DNA from: Pelobacter sp. UBA6812
Lineage (GTDB): Bacteria; Desulfobacterota; Desulfuromonadia; Desulfuromonadales; Syntrophotaleaceae
Assembly (NCBI GenBank): GCA_002452265.1
Contig: DKEW01000010.1
Span: 52,016 to 82,158 of the forward strand
Length of the DNA stretch: 30,143 nucleotides
Direction: 5' to 3'
The translations under genes were made by a program, and so were the position numbers. Numbering within the stretch: the first letter of the stretch is position 1; every line of letters begins with the position of its first letter. Under the pieces are notes generated by a model. The model was not told the origin of the DNA, ran no database searches, and worked only from the letters and a program-made list of their open reading frames with translations. This document shows, piece after piece, positions 24,301-30,143 of this stretch.

Positions 24301-24799
24301 AACCGGCTTCCTGCCCCTTCTTGCAGGGATCGACTTGCAGTATGGAGCCGCATTGGTGCAAGCAGGGCATTTTGAAAAAGGGGTGCGGCATCTTAACGAC
24401 GCTATCAAGTACTGGGCGTCGCTTGGCAATTTCCCACTGCCGGTGTGGGGGCACCTTATTCTGGGAGATGTCTATCTGCGGATGGTCATGGGCACACTGA
24501 AACAACCGCCCGGTATGACTTTACGAAACCTGTGGTTTCTTGCTCGAACTTTGCCGGTTGCCGAACACAAGGCGTGTCGTCATTTTGAGAAGGTTGTGCA
24601 GGACGTCCGGCCACACAACATGCCGGGACTTCTGGCAAAGGCCCTGTATGGCCTTGGAGCTTTATCACGCAGGAAAAAGAAGGGAAAAGTGGCACGCTCC
24701 TATCTTGAAGAGGCGCTCCAGATTGCCGAGGCCTCAGATCTTTATATTGCAGGGAAAATCAGGCAGGAATTGGATTCTCTTGAAAACAGCACAAACTGA
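21344..24799 (+). CDS. Zinc-ribbon class III nucleotide cyclase fused to STAND-type ATPase and TPR repeats
   Basis: A 1151-residue cytoplasmic signalling protein. Two zinc ribbons open it (CPKCG and CGRCG at 3-21; CLSCG and CSVCG at 28-46). The class III cyclase domain (about 95-265) has the metal aspartates Asp106 (FADIQGYT) and Asp150 (LTGDGIFALFG), plus the transition-state Asn227 and Arg231 in GDTINLASRLE. The purine-contact positions are Glu146 and Lys220, neither the Lys/Asp pair of adenylate nor the Glu/Cys pair of guanylate cyclases, so the product cannot be named. An AAA/STAND ATPase follows (about 297-560; Walker A GEAGGGKS 327-334, Walker B TILAIEDLHW 451-460). The remainder (about 690-1145) is TPR-like. 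In this widespread architecture the repeats are thought to sense a signal that controls cyclase output. AAGGA lies before the ATG, and the metallo-hydrolase gene follows closely. Confidence 0.92.
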   Translation: MKCPKCGFDTTDDLNFCGRCGERLRAACLSCGAEGQSTRLPCSVCGHVPESTPDTVERQKRPEPSRHFDDMAIIRRFLSPQLADKILSARGRIEGERRQVTALFADIQGYTPLSEALGEEATFKVMERIYECMITAVLEEEGSVQELTGDGIFALFGAPIALEDAPLRTCRAALALQHKLKTLGDRLENELGIRPQARIGIHTGPVILGTLGTDLRMEFKAVGDTINLASRLESMAEPGGVLISETTHCLAGPFIVACCVGERQIKGKKEPQNVYRLEGLKEHAVRFDAALQRGLTPLAGRSEELELLQHYQEKAGRNTTHLVLVIGEAGGGKSRLVHELKERLESRRVLFLQSNCSSYGSSISLMPFIHLVKNLFRIKDDDDRSVIKRKLKQGLELFGMDAAAATPYLMTLLGFHEEGNALRGLDAKIVGERTREILVDLLRNRSRLTPTILAIEDLHWIDPASEKLLGQIAGQKEQMPLLILCTARPSFTSPWSQLSGVREMQLAPLSRESTLNMVRALLDCDNIDEGLSRVIIQETGCNPLYTEEMTRYLLETGAIQRIGRTATSEFPAGEIKVPSTILDLLQTRIDRLQEEPKELLQIAAVIGQRFSPALARRVSGLGDSFDRCLCELEKMGLIFREKIEEQVMYRFKHALLQDAVCNSLLQERREELHQSVAETLERVYADRLSEWAHTLAHHWGNTRNTRKAVQYLAMAGEKSYWVCAMDEAHERFRKAVELIETEPGCVDDSFLADVLINWGRVYLYRTDFRALDILLEPYLPRMEALGDRRRLSLILSWLALSHVFAGHGKIAKPLLERALAIADEIGDPECIGMAGRSLVWLYVCWIPDNVQSEAMVTHYYNRTLESAEEANDIVAMTGATVARCLHERWQGRFPEARSFSAKLVEIGQRFCDTRSLSYAQWALGFVNLYEERYQEALESAEQSLQLSPDLLDELCALGVKGVALSFMGRVSEGLEIVSKVRKDVIKTGFLPLLAGIDLQYGAALVQAGHFEKGVRHLNDAIKYWASLGNFPLPVWGHLILGDVYLRMVMGTLKQPPGMTLRNLWFLARTLPVAEHKACRHFEKVVQDVRPHNMPGLLAKALYGLGALSRRKKKGKVARSYLEEALQIAEASDLYIAGKIRQELDSLENSTN

Positions 24800-24811
24800 A
24801 AAGATCACTTG

Positions 24812-26281
24812 ATGATGCCGGGGGGCCCTATGGATGGCATTACCGTACAAGTACTCGGAGACCACGGACCCTTTTCCAGGGCTGGAAAGAGCGTGGGGTA
24901 CAGGCTGTGCATAGGGCAATCCATCTTTCTCCTCGACTGCGGGGCGCCGCTGTTTCAGCAGATCGGCGGCCACGGGCTGCAAGAGATCAAGGGACTCATA
25001 CTGACCCATTGCCACGATGATCACAAGCGATGGTTCACGGATCTTGCCCTGTTTTTCCGCTATGCCCCGGATATGCGCAGAAAGCTCCGGCTGTTTACGA
25101 CCGAGGCTGTCCAGCGTAAGCTAAAGGCGGCATCGATGCCGGTGTTGGGCACGGGCCTTTCGGACGACGCCACGACGGTCACAGACGTGGCATTCGAGGA
25201 TTTCATCGACTATCGAATGATCGGGCCCAAGGCGCGCTACAGAATAGTGAAGAGAGAAGAGGGCGGCGGCAAATATGCTCTCGCCGTTGTCGATCGGCAG
25301 GGGAATGTGCTGCCGCCGTATGCGGTGAAAATCGTCATCCATCCCGCCACCGGAAAACCGCGCATGCTCTTCAAGGATCCCGATTACGGCGAATGGGTCG
25401 AGCCGGCAAGTTTTTATCCCTTCTCGTCCGCACGCTTCTACGAAGAAGACAAGAACATTTATGAAGGTGACGGTTATAAGCTTGAAGCCGTTACAGCCCC
25501 GGAATGGCATGGCGTCGCGTGCACGGGCGTGAAGATCAGACGCGGTCAAGAGACACTCATATTCAGCTCGGATACCGTGCACGACAAAAGACTCTGGCAG
25601 CGGCTCTGCGCGGAAAAGAGGCCCCAGCGGCTGCGTATGTCAGAAACCGAATTCGAGGCTGCTCCGGTTATCCATGGCGACATCAATGACTACATCGAGC
25701 GCATCTGGAGCAAAGAGCGCTATACGGAGGCCATAAGCGCCTTTGCAAATGCCGCAGTGATACATGACATAACCGCCGGCCCCAGCGTTGTCCATACGAG
25801 TTACCAAAATCTGGATAACACAACTCTACGGAAAGGTCGGACACTGCTGGCGCACTGTCCTGACAGGTTTACCTCCGAATGGCCTCTGTGCAATGCGGGA
25901 AAAACCTATCGCGTTGAAGGCAGCAGGTTCCAGGAAGTTGTTGGCGATAGATGCTGCCCCCTAAATGCGGATCTGTACCATAAAAAGGAAGGGAAATTTT
26001 TTGTCGGCTATAAAAGTGATAAAGGTAACTACTCGGTATGCCGACAAAAAGGCCTGTTGAATCTTAGCCCGGATCATGAAGCCGTTGCAGACATCGCCCT
26101 GTATCGGGTCGATTTGTACGAAGATGTAGGTGGCGGCTATTTTCCGGCATTGAATGAGCCGAATGCTTTATATCTCAAACGGGGTGACGGAAAGGTTGAG
26201 CTCCTGACCTTTTATGACCGTGGAAGCAGAGGCAAAATCGTTACAGACCAAAGGAAATGCCTAATAGAACCATTGGAGTAA
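24812..26281 (+). CDS. Metallo-beta-lactamase-fold hydrolase linked to the cyclase gene
   Basis: A 489-residue metallo-beta-lactamase-fold protein. The dinuclear zinc motif HxHxDH is intact in LILTHCHDDHKRW (His66, His68, Asp70, His71). Later metal-ligand candidates are the His in APEWHGV, the Asp in IFSSDTVHD and the His in GPSVVHTSYQ. A long insertion of about 150 residues separates the HxHxDH motif from these, and the C-terminal 120 residues have no recognised match. The family is shared by RNase Z, phosphodiesterases and many other hydrolases. Because the gene begins 12 bases after the cyclase stop and must be co-transcribed, a cyclic nucleotide phosphodiesterase role like that of class II PDEs is attractive, but unproven. 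The start is ambiguous: TTG 24809, ATG 24812, ATG 24815 or ATG 24830. MDGITVQVLG from 24830 looks like a natural N terminus. Confidence 0.82.
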   Translation: MMPGGPMDGITVQVLGDHGPFSRAGKSVGYRLCIGQSIFLLDCGAPLFQQIGGHGLQEIKGLILTHCHDDHKRWFTDLALFFRYAPDMRRKLRLFTTEAVQRKLKAASMPVLGTGLSDDATTVTDVAFEDFIDYRMIGPKARYRIVKREEGGGKYALAVVDRQGNVLPPYAVKIVIHPATGKPRMLFKDPDYGEWVEPASFYPFSSARFYEEDKNIYEGDGYKLEAVTAPEWHGVACTGVKIRRGQETLIFSSDTVHDKRLWQRLCAEKRPQRLRMSETEFEAAPVIHGDINDYIERIWSKERYTEAISAFANAAVIHDITAGPSVVHTSYQNLDNTTLRKGRTLLAHCPDRFTSEWPLCNAGKTYRVEGSRFQEVVGDRCCPLNADLYHKKEGKFFVGYKSDKGNYSVCRQKGLLNLSPDHEAVADIALYRVDLYEDVGGGYFPALNEPNALYLKRGDGKVELLTFYDRGSRGKIVTDQRKCLIEPLE

Positions 26282-26284
26282 AAT

Positions 26285-26593
26285 ATCGATCAGTCATCTG
26301 TTTTTAAAGTCCGCACCAACGCCAACAGCGATAACGACTACCGTGACCACCTTAGGCTTTTGCATCAGAAGACGAACAGTCCAGAAGATGTACGCCCCTA
26401 TACCGTAATGCGGTTTCTTCCAATGCCAGAAACCCCTGCCCCCTTCTATCAGCTCTTTACAATGCCTTTTCCGTTAGCCGAGGCGTTGAAACAGGCAATG
26501 AGTACCCCGGAGATGCAAGAGGTTGCCGCCGACGCAGTTCGTATCTCCTCAGGCGGCGCGCCTATTATCCTCGTCGGAAGCGAGGTGTTATAG
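26285..26593 (+). pseudogene. EthD-like gene remnant, N-terminal part missing
   Basis: The frame from 26282 to 26593 is open, with protein-like composition, and is the same frame as the preceding metallo-hydrolase, directly after its TAA stop. No ATG or GTG occurs before the TTG at 26360, and there is no ribosome site. The C-terminal part (RPYTVMRFLPMPETPAPFYQ, then ALKQAMSTPEMQEVAADA and SSGGAPIILVGSEVL) resembles the second half of EthD-type dimeric alpha-beta barrel proteins, which typically end with 'aLkaAlaSpEgqa..aD..nf..GG..ilvge'. The first half of that domain, with its usual N-terminal strand, is not recognisable. So this is best read as a decaying fragment, although translation from TTG 26360 (77 residues) cannot be excluded. 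Confidence 0.5.
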
Positions 26594-26787
26594 TTATTTA
26601 AGCAGTTCTCTATACAAAGAAGAGTCGATCGGGTATGGAAAAAGTCCAGAGCGAATTGTCAGACAAATGCTGAAGCCCTCGGCGACAGTGGCTTGGGCGC
26701 ATACGAATTAAAGTGTGCTTGTTGCACCGCAAGCACTTTACGGAGAATATCGGGGACCCACTTAGCCAGGACTTGGGAGGCATGCGC

Positions 26788-27162
26788 ATGAACGACGAAC
26801 AACAAATTCGGGCCACGATTCAGACGTACTTCGACTGTATGTACGAATCCAGTGCGGCCAAAACCCGGGCTGCATTTCACGGAAACGCGAAGATTACAGG
26901 ATATTGGGAGGGTCAACTAATCGAGATGACAGTTGACGACTTCGCAGAATTTGTAGCGAGCCAGCAACCGTCAGCAAAGGAAAAGGGGGAGGCTACCCGG
27001 CTGGATATCCTCTCACTTGATATTGCCGGTAATACCGCGGTGGCCAAAGTACGGGACGATTATCTCGGGATGACCTTTTTGGATACGTTGTCCTTTCTTA
27101 AAGCAGAAGGTAAATGGAGTATCTACAACAAGCTTTTCCATGTGGAAGGTCCGTCTGGTTGA
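26788..27162 (+). CDS. NTF2-like / putative lumazine-binding small protein
   Basis: A 124-residue protein of the SnoaL/NTF2-like type, closest in pattern to the putative lumazine-binding group (PF12893-like). It begins with an amphipathic helix (EQQIRATIQTYFDCMYESSA), followed by FHGNAKITGYWEGQLIEMTVDDFAEFV and a curved sheet ending TLSFLKAEGKWSIYNKLFHVE, which is the typical closing strand pair. Such proteins form small dimers with a ligand pocket; some are enzymes, most are uncharacterised. The frame is open from 26713, but GGGAGG at 26775-26780 lies seven bases before the ATG at 26788, so this start is preferred over the ATG at 26782. It follows an EthD remnant, another small-ligand fold. 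Confidence 0.82.
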   Translation: MNDEQQIRATIQTYFDCMYESSAAKTRAAFHGNAKITGYWEGQLIEMTVDDFAEFVASQQPSAKEKGEATRLDILSLDIAGNTAVAKVRDDYLGMTFLDTLSFLKAEGKWSIYNKLFHVEGPSG

Positions 27163-27385
27163 TGGAATAGGGATCAGGCTAATCGCCCATGATCGGATCT
27201 CTGGGAAGGTTCTATGGTAGTCGATAACAGCAGCGCAAATCGCACTGCAGAATCTCAATCCGTTGTTCATGAAGCCCGGCAATTGGCTCACCCTTGCTCG
27301 CCGTGTGCGAAAACGCGCGTGGGGAAAGAGTGGACGTGTGTTGATTTTTTGCGGGGATCAGAAAATTCACCATCCATCAGACACC

Positions 27386-27420
27386 AAAAGCCCCCGATCA
27401 CCTGACCGAGGGCTTTTCTT
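27386..27420 (+). terminator. Rho-independent terminator
   Basis: AAAAGCCCCCG (27386-27396) pairs with CGAGGGCTTTT (27407-27417, one mismatch) around a 10-base loop, followed by CTT. The A-tract on the left and T-tract on the right make it usable in both directions. It lies 223 bases beyond the NTF2-like gene. Confidence 0.7.
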
Positions 27421-27537
27421 GTAAATGAGATTTTATAAGAGTCTGTTTTTTACCCCCACCTGGCCGTTGAAAACAACCTGGAACAACATATTGCACCTTC
27501 TGCTTTCCTTGGAAAGCACATGTCTGGAGAGCCTCTG

Positions 27538-27561
27538 AATTGGGGACGATTAGTCCCAATT
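27538..27561. repeat. Inverted repeat upstream of the beta-barrel gene
   Basis: AATTGGGGAC (27538-27547) and GTCCCAATT (27553-27561) pair with a single bulged G around the loop GATTA. It lies about 145 bases before the ATG at 27707 and is AT-rich on its right side. It could be an operator or a weak terminator. Confidence 0.5.
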
Positions 27562-27706
27562 TATTTAGCATTGATTTCCCACCGAAGCAAAATATCCTTA
27601 TAAGGTAAGAAAAGCTATCGTTCAGCATAAGAGGGGTTTTTGTGCAGGCCATAGAGGACTTATTCGTAGAGAACGAACCGTTTAGGGGAAAGGGCCTATG
27701 TGATCG

Positions 27707-28276
27707 ATGACTAAAATCAATTTCATATTTTTGGTTGTGATGTTGCTTGGCTATCACGGGCAGGCTCTTGGTAACGAGAACTATTTTGTAAGCCTCTATG
27801 CAGGGAGGGCATGTTATGACTCCTTAAAGGATATTCTGGCTGATAGAGAGTATGCCGATTCTTATGTTGCAGCTCTGGCAGTCGGCAAAGGGTTGGCAAG
27901 CTATAAACACTACCTGCGCTTGGAAAGCGAGGGGCAGGCTATGAAACATTGGGGCTATCAAGACCATTTTGAATTCAACGCCATGCTGGTGTTGCGATGG
28001 TTGGCTTTTCCTTGGGACCGTTATGTAGACACCAGTTTTGCGCTGGGAGAAGGTTTTTCCTATGCAACCGATGATCCAGAACTTGAAGTAGAAAAACACG
28101 ATCGCACTGCACGGTTACTTAACTACCTGATGTTTGAGATTGCTGTTACCGCGCCTCGACAGCCGCAATGGACAATGTTTGTGCGGATACATCACCGATC
28201 AGGCGTATTCGGCGTTTTCGACGGGGTAAGCGGAGGTTCCAACGTGGTCGGGGCCGGGTTTAGATATTCTTTTTAA
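27707..28276 (+). CDS. Secreted outer-membrane beta-barrel protein, PagL-like
   Basis: A 189-residue exported protein. Residues 1-22 form a signal peptide (basic start, FIFLVVMLLG core, then GQALG with likely cleavage near residue 22). The remainder alternates hydrophobic and polar residues as in a small eight-stranded barrel and ends with a terminal Phe after RYS, the usual outer-membrane sorting signature. The segment TMFVRIHHRSGVFGVF followed by GGSNVVGAGFRYSF recalls the HxS active-site region of lipid A 3-O-deacylase PagL and acyloxyacyl hydrolase-like proteins (His-Arg-Ser here). A clear catalytic Glu in the expected place was not seen, so enzymatic activity is uncertain. The ribosome site is weak: GGGGAAAGGG lies about 15 bases upstream of the ATG. 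Confidence 0.75.
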   Translation: MTKINFIFLVVMLLGYHGQALGNENYFVSLYAGRACYDSLKDILADREYADSYVAALAVGKGLASYKHYLRLESEGQAMKHWGYQDHFEFNAMLVLRWLAFPWDRYVDTSFALGEGFSYATDDPELEVEKHDRTARLLNYLMFEIAVTAPRQPQWTMFVRIHHRSGVFGVFDGVSGGSNVVGAGFRYSF

Positions 28277-28630
28277 ATCAGTTCGGCCATATTGTAGGTT
28301 ATCTAAGCAACTCTCCCTCATCTTGAAAAGTAGTATGCTTTGTTCAGTACTGAAGAGGCTGTGGCGCTAGCTTCCTTTAAAAGGAGTAGAGTTTCCTAAA
28401 AGGATGAAGCCCCGGCCAGGAAGTTTTGCTGATGAAAAATCAACGATTCATCCAACATAGGACGGCCCAACCTATCTACCATAGGTTGGGCCGTCCTGTA
28501 TTTTGTCCCAAATTGATTATTCGTTTATCCAGGATTTATCAGTCGCCAGAAACATAGATCAAGGGGGCTTGTTTCGGTAATAAGATAAAGCCAGTGACTA
28601 GAACAGAGAAAAGGACCTTATGAATCTGAC
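28277..28630. other. Long convergent intergenic region with strong secondary structure
   Basis: These 354 bases hold no credible gene. A compact imperfect structure lies at about 28370-28412: an outer pair GCTTC/GAAGC encloses two small hairpins, CCTTT/AAAGG and TCCT/AGGA. A very strong hairpin follows at 28457-28499. A small RNA ending at that hairpin is possible, with TTGAAA at 28323 as a weak -35, but the -10 is poor. Confidence 0.4.
28457..28506 (+). terminator. Very strong stem-loop terminator
   Basis: A perfect 17-pair stem (AGGACGGCCCAACCTAT, 28459-28475, with its exact complement at 28481-28497) extends by an A-T and a T-G pair outward. It has the loop CTACC and is followed by ATTTTG. 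It ends plus-strand transcription from the beta-barrel gene or a small RNA. On the minus strand there is no T run. Confidence 0.75.
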
Positions 28631-30142
28631 TTACGCCTGAGTGGCCACGGCCTCGCGTCCCGATTTATGCAGGTAATAGTCGTAATCGCCTTCGTAAGCC
28701 AGCATCTGGCCGTGGTCGACTTCGAACACGCGGTTGACGAGGCAACGCAGGAAGTGGCGGTCATGGCTGACCAGCACCACGGTACCGGCGAATGTTTTCA
28801 GGGCCTCGAGCAGAATCTCGCGGGAGACGATGTCCAGGTGGTTGGTCGGTTCGTCGAGGATCAGGAAATTGATCGGTTTGGCCAGCAGGGTGGCGAGCAC
28901 CACACGGCTCTTTTCGCCGCCGGACAGGATCTCGATGCGTTTTTCCACGTCATCGCCCTGAAACAAAAAGGCGGCGCAAAGGTTGCGCACGACCCCGACT
29001 GTCGCCATGGGCAGCGCTTCGCTGACCGTTTCGAAAACGGTCTTTTTGGGATCGAGGATATCCATGGAGTGCTGGCTGAAATAGCCCAGATGGACATTGG
29101 CACCGATGGTGGCCGTGCCCGAAGTGGGGTCGGTCTGGCCCGCAAGCACTTTGAGGAAGGTCGATTTGCCGGCACCGTTCACCCCGACCACGGCGATCTT
29201 TTCTCCGCGCCGGATCAGTCCGGAAACCCCACTGAACACAGGATGCTCGCCGCCCTCGGGGGTCTTCCAGGTCTTGGCCAGGTCCTGCATGGCGACCACA
29301 TCGTCACCGCTGCGCGGCGGTTCGGCGAATTCGAAGCGCATCACTTTCTGTTCGGGCGGCAATTTGATACGTTCGATTTTTTCCAGTTTTTTCACCCGCG
29401 ATTGAACTTGGGCCGCATGGGAAGCACGGGCGGCGAAACGGGCGATGAATTCCTCTTCCTTGGCCAGCATATCCTGTTGGCGGCGATGACTGGCCAGGAG
29501 CTGTTCGCGCCGGATTTCCCGTTCGCGCAGGTAGAAATCGTAATTGCCGCCGTAGGTGGTGACGGTCTGATTACCGACCTCGATGATGCGTGACACCAAA
29601 CGGTTCATAAAGTCGCGGTCATGGCTGGTCATCAGCACCGCACCTTTGTATTCCTCGGATAGCCAATTTTCCAGCCAGACGATCGATTCCACATCGAGAT
29701 GGTTGGTCGGTTCGTCGAGCAGCAGCACGTCAGGATTAATAGTGAGAATTTTGGCCAGAGCGATACGCATTTTCCATCCGCCGCTGAAAGCCTCTACAGG
29801 TCGATCGTAGGCTTCCGGGCCGATGCCGAGACCGGTCAATACCGTCTGAGCGCGACTTTCAAGGTCGTAACCGCCGCGATGCTCGAATTCTTCCTGAGCG
29901 TCGCCATAGCGCTCCAGCAACGACGCCAGGGCGTCGTCTTCCATCGGCTCGCACATGGCGGCTTCCATTTCGCGGATCTGGCGGCCCAATTCCATGGTTC
30001 TGGCCGAGGCGGCCATGACTTCCGCCAGCGCCGAGCGACCGGCCATATCGCCGACATCCTGGGAGAAATAGCCGATAACAGTTTTTTTTGCGCAGCTAAT
30101 TTCGCCGCTATCGATGGTTTCTTCGCCGGTTATCAGACGGAA
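28631..30142 (-). CDS. ABC-F family ATPase (5' end outside window)
   Basis: ABC-F proteins are soluble twin-ATPase factors that act on the ribosome (translation factors or antibiotic-resistance factors); they have no membrane domain. The frame is open to the window edge, starting with FRLITGEETIDSGEI, so the first Walker A lies outside. Visible are the first signature AFSGGWKMRIALAKIL with DEPTNHLD, an inter-domain linker rich in charged residues (REREIRREQLLASHRRQQDM), the second Walker A VGVNGAGKSTFLKVL, the second signature LSGGEKSRVVLATLL and a second DEPTNHLD. The C terminus is short (YDYYLHKSGREAVATQA) with no coiled-coil extension of Uup type. Subfamily cannot be set from this part. 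An internal ATG at 30046 is not the real start, because the ABC pattern continues upstream. Confidence 0.95.
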   Translation of the reverse strand, partial: FRLITGEETIDSGEISCAKKTVIGYFSQDVGDMAGRSALAEVMAASARTMELGRQIREMEAAMCEPMEDDALASLLERYGDAQEEFEHRGGYDLESRAQTVLTGLGIGPEAYDRPVEAFSGGWKMRIALAKILTINPDVLLLDEPTNHLDVESIVWLENWLSEEYKGAVLMTSHDRDFMNRLVSRIIEVGNQTVTTYGGNYDFYLREREIRREQLLASHRRQQDMLAKEEEFIARFAARASHAAQVQSRVKKLEKIERIKLPPEQKVMRFEFAEPPRSGDDVVAMQDLAKTWKTPEGGEHPVFSGVSGLIRRGEKIAVVGVNGAGKSTFLKVLAGQTDPTSGTATIGANVHLGYFSQHSMDILDPKKTVFETVSEALPMATVGVVRNLCAAFLFQGDDVEKRIEILSGGEKSRVVLATLLAKPINFLILDEPTNHLDIVSREILLEALKTFAGTVVLVSHDRHFLRCLVNRVFEVDHGQMLAYEGDYDYYLHKSGREAVATQA

Positions 30143-30143
30143 A

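Larger units (their letters stand above)
27163..27706. other. Long non-coding stretch with terminator and hairpin
   Basis: These 544 bases hold no convincing gene. A 63-codon frame at 27214-27405 has AAGG upstream but ends inside a terminator and has no recognisable protein pattern. A strong terminator lies at 27386-27420 and a second hairpin at 27538-27561. The part from 27421 to 27706 is AT-rich and probably carries the promoter of the beta-barrel gene. Confidence 0.5.

Noticed and set aside
26713..26740. Hairpin GTGCTTG/CAAGCAC as a terminator
   Set aside because: Seven pairs with an 8-base loop and only TTTA after it; too weak to call.
27214..27405. 63-codon open frame with a plausible ribosome site
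   Set aside because: Its end lies inside a terminator stem and the translation shows no recognisable structure.
28667..29593. 308-codon plus-strand open frame
   Set aside because: Antisense to the ABC-F gene; the repetitive composition mirrors the complementary codons.
1..30143. CRISPR arrays, tRNA or rRNA genes, insertion sequences
   Set aside because: No regularly spaced repeats, cloverleaf, conserved rRNA segments or transposase-like frames were seen.

Overview
The window looks like a chromosomal segment of a Gram-negative bacterium, most likely a Desulfuromonadia-type former deltaproteobacterium (Geobacter/Pelobacter/Desulfuromonas relatives). The reasons are the FtsZ tail type, the dense two-component, chemotaxis and GGDEF signalling, the B12-type radical SAM protein and an outer-membrane beta-barrel. 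This assignment is inference from family resemblance; there is no rRNA in the window. No tRNA, rRNA, CRISPR array, insertion sequence or phage gene was seen.

Layout. (1) 1-530: 3' end of ftsZ, ending in two successive copies of the conserved C-terminal peptide, then a strong terminator. (2) 723-7197, minus strand: four overlapping or abutting genes for a signalling module: a membrane hybrid histidine kinase (sensor-HAMP-GAF-coiled coil-kinase-three receiver domains), a CheR methyltransferase, a receiver-less CheB methylesterase and a REC-PAS-GGDEF diguanylate cyclase. (3) 7533-10320, plus strand: a B12-binding radical SAM protein, thiol peroxidase Tpx and a small FMN-split-barrel protein, closed by a bidirectional terminator. 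(4) 10475-17379: a GT4-type glycosyltransferase (minus) divergent from a tight plus-strand run of a Dus-like flavoenzyme lacking the catalytic cysteine, a radical SAM enzyme with extra cysteines and three ATP-grasp proteins of the sugar-transfer-associated type. This is a candidate uncharacterised biosynthetic cluster. (5) 17432-17790: a small 63-residue protein with its own promoter-like element, a structured leader with mutually exclusive stems and a strong terminator.

(6) 18068-26281: a second candidate system. A 987-residue minus-strand protein combines helical-repeat regions, a Cys/His transglutaminase-like segment and a C-terminal cyclic-nucleotide-binding fold. It is divergent from a 1151-residue zinc-ribbon/class III nucleotide cyclase/STAND-type ATPase/TPR protein, which sits 12 bases ahead of a metallo-beta-lactamase-fold protein. 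A cyclase, a cNMP-fold protein and a hydrolase that might be a phosphodiesterase would make a complete signalling circuit, but the cNMP fold lacks the usual phosphate-binding arginine. (7) 26282-28630: a looser region with an EthD-like gene remnant, an NTF2/lumazine-binding-like small protein, a signal-peptide beta-barrel protein that resembles PagL, and two long non-coding stretches with strong hairpins. (8) 28631-30143, minus: most of an ABC-F ATPase, whose 5' end lies outside the window.
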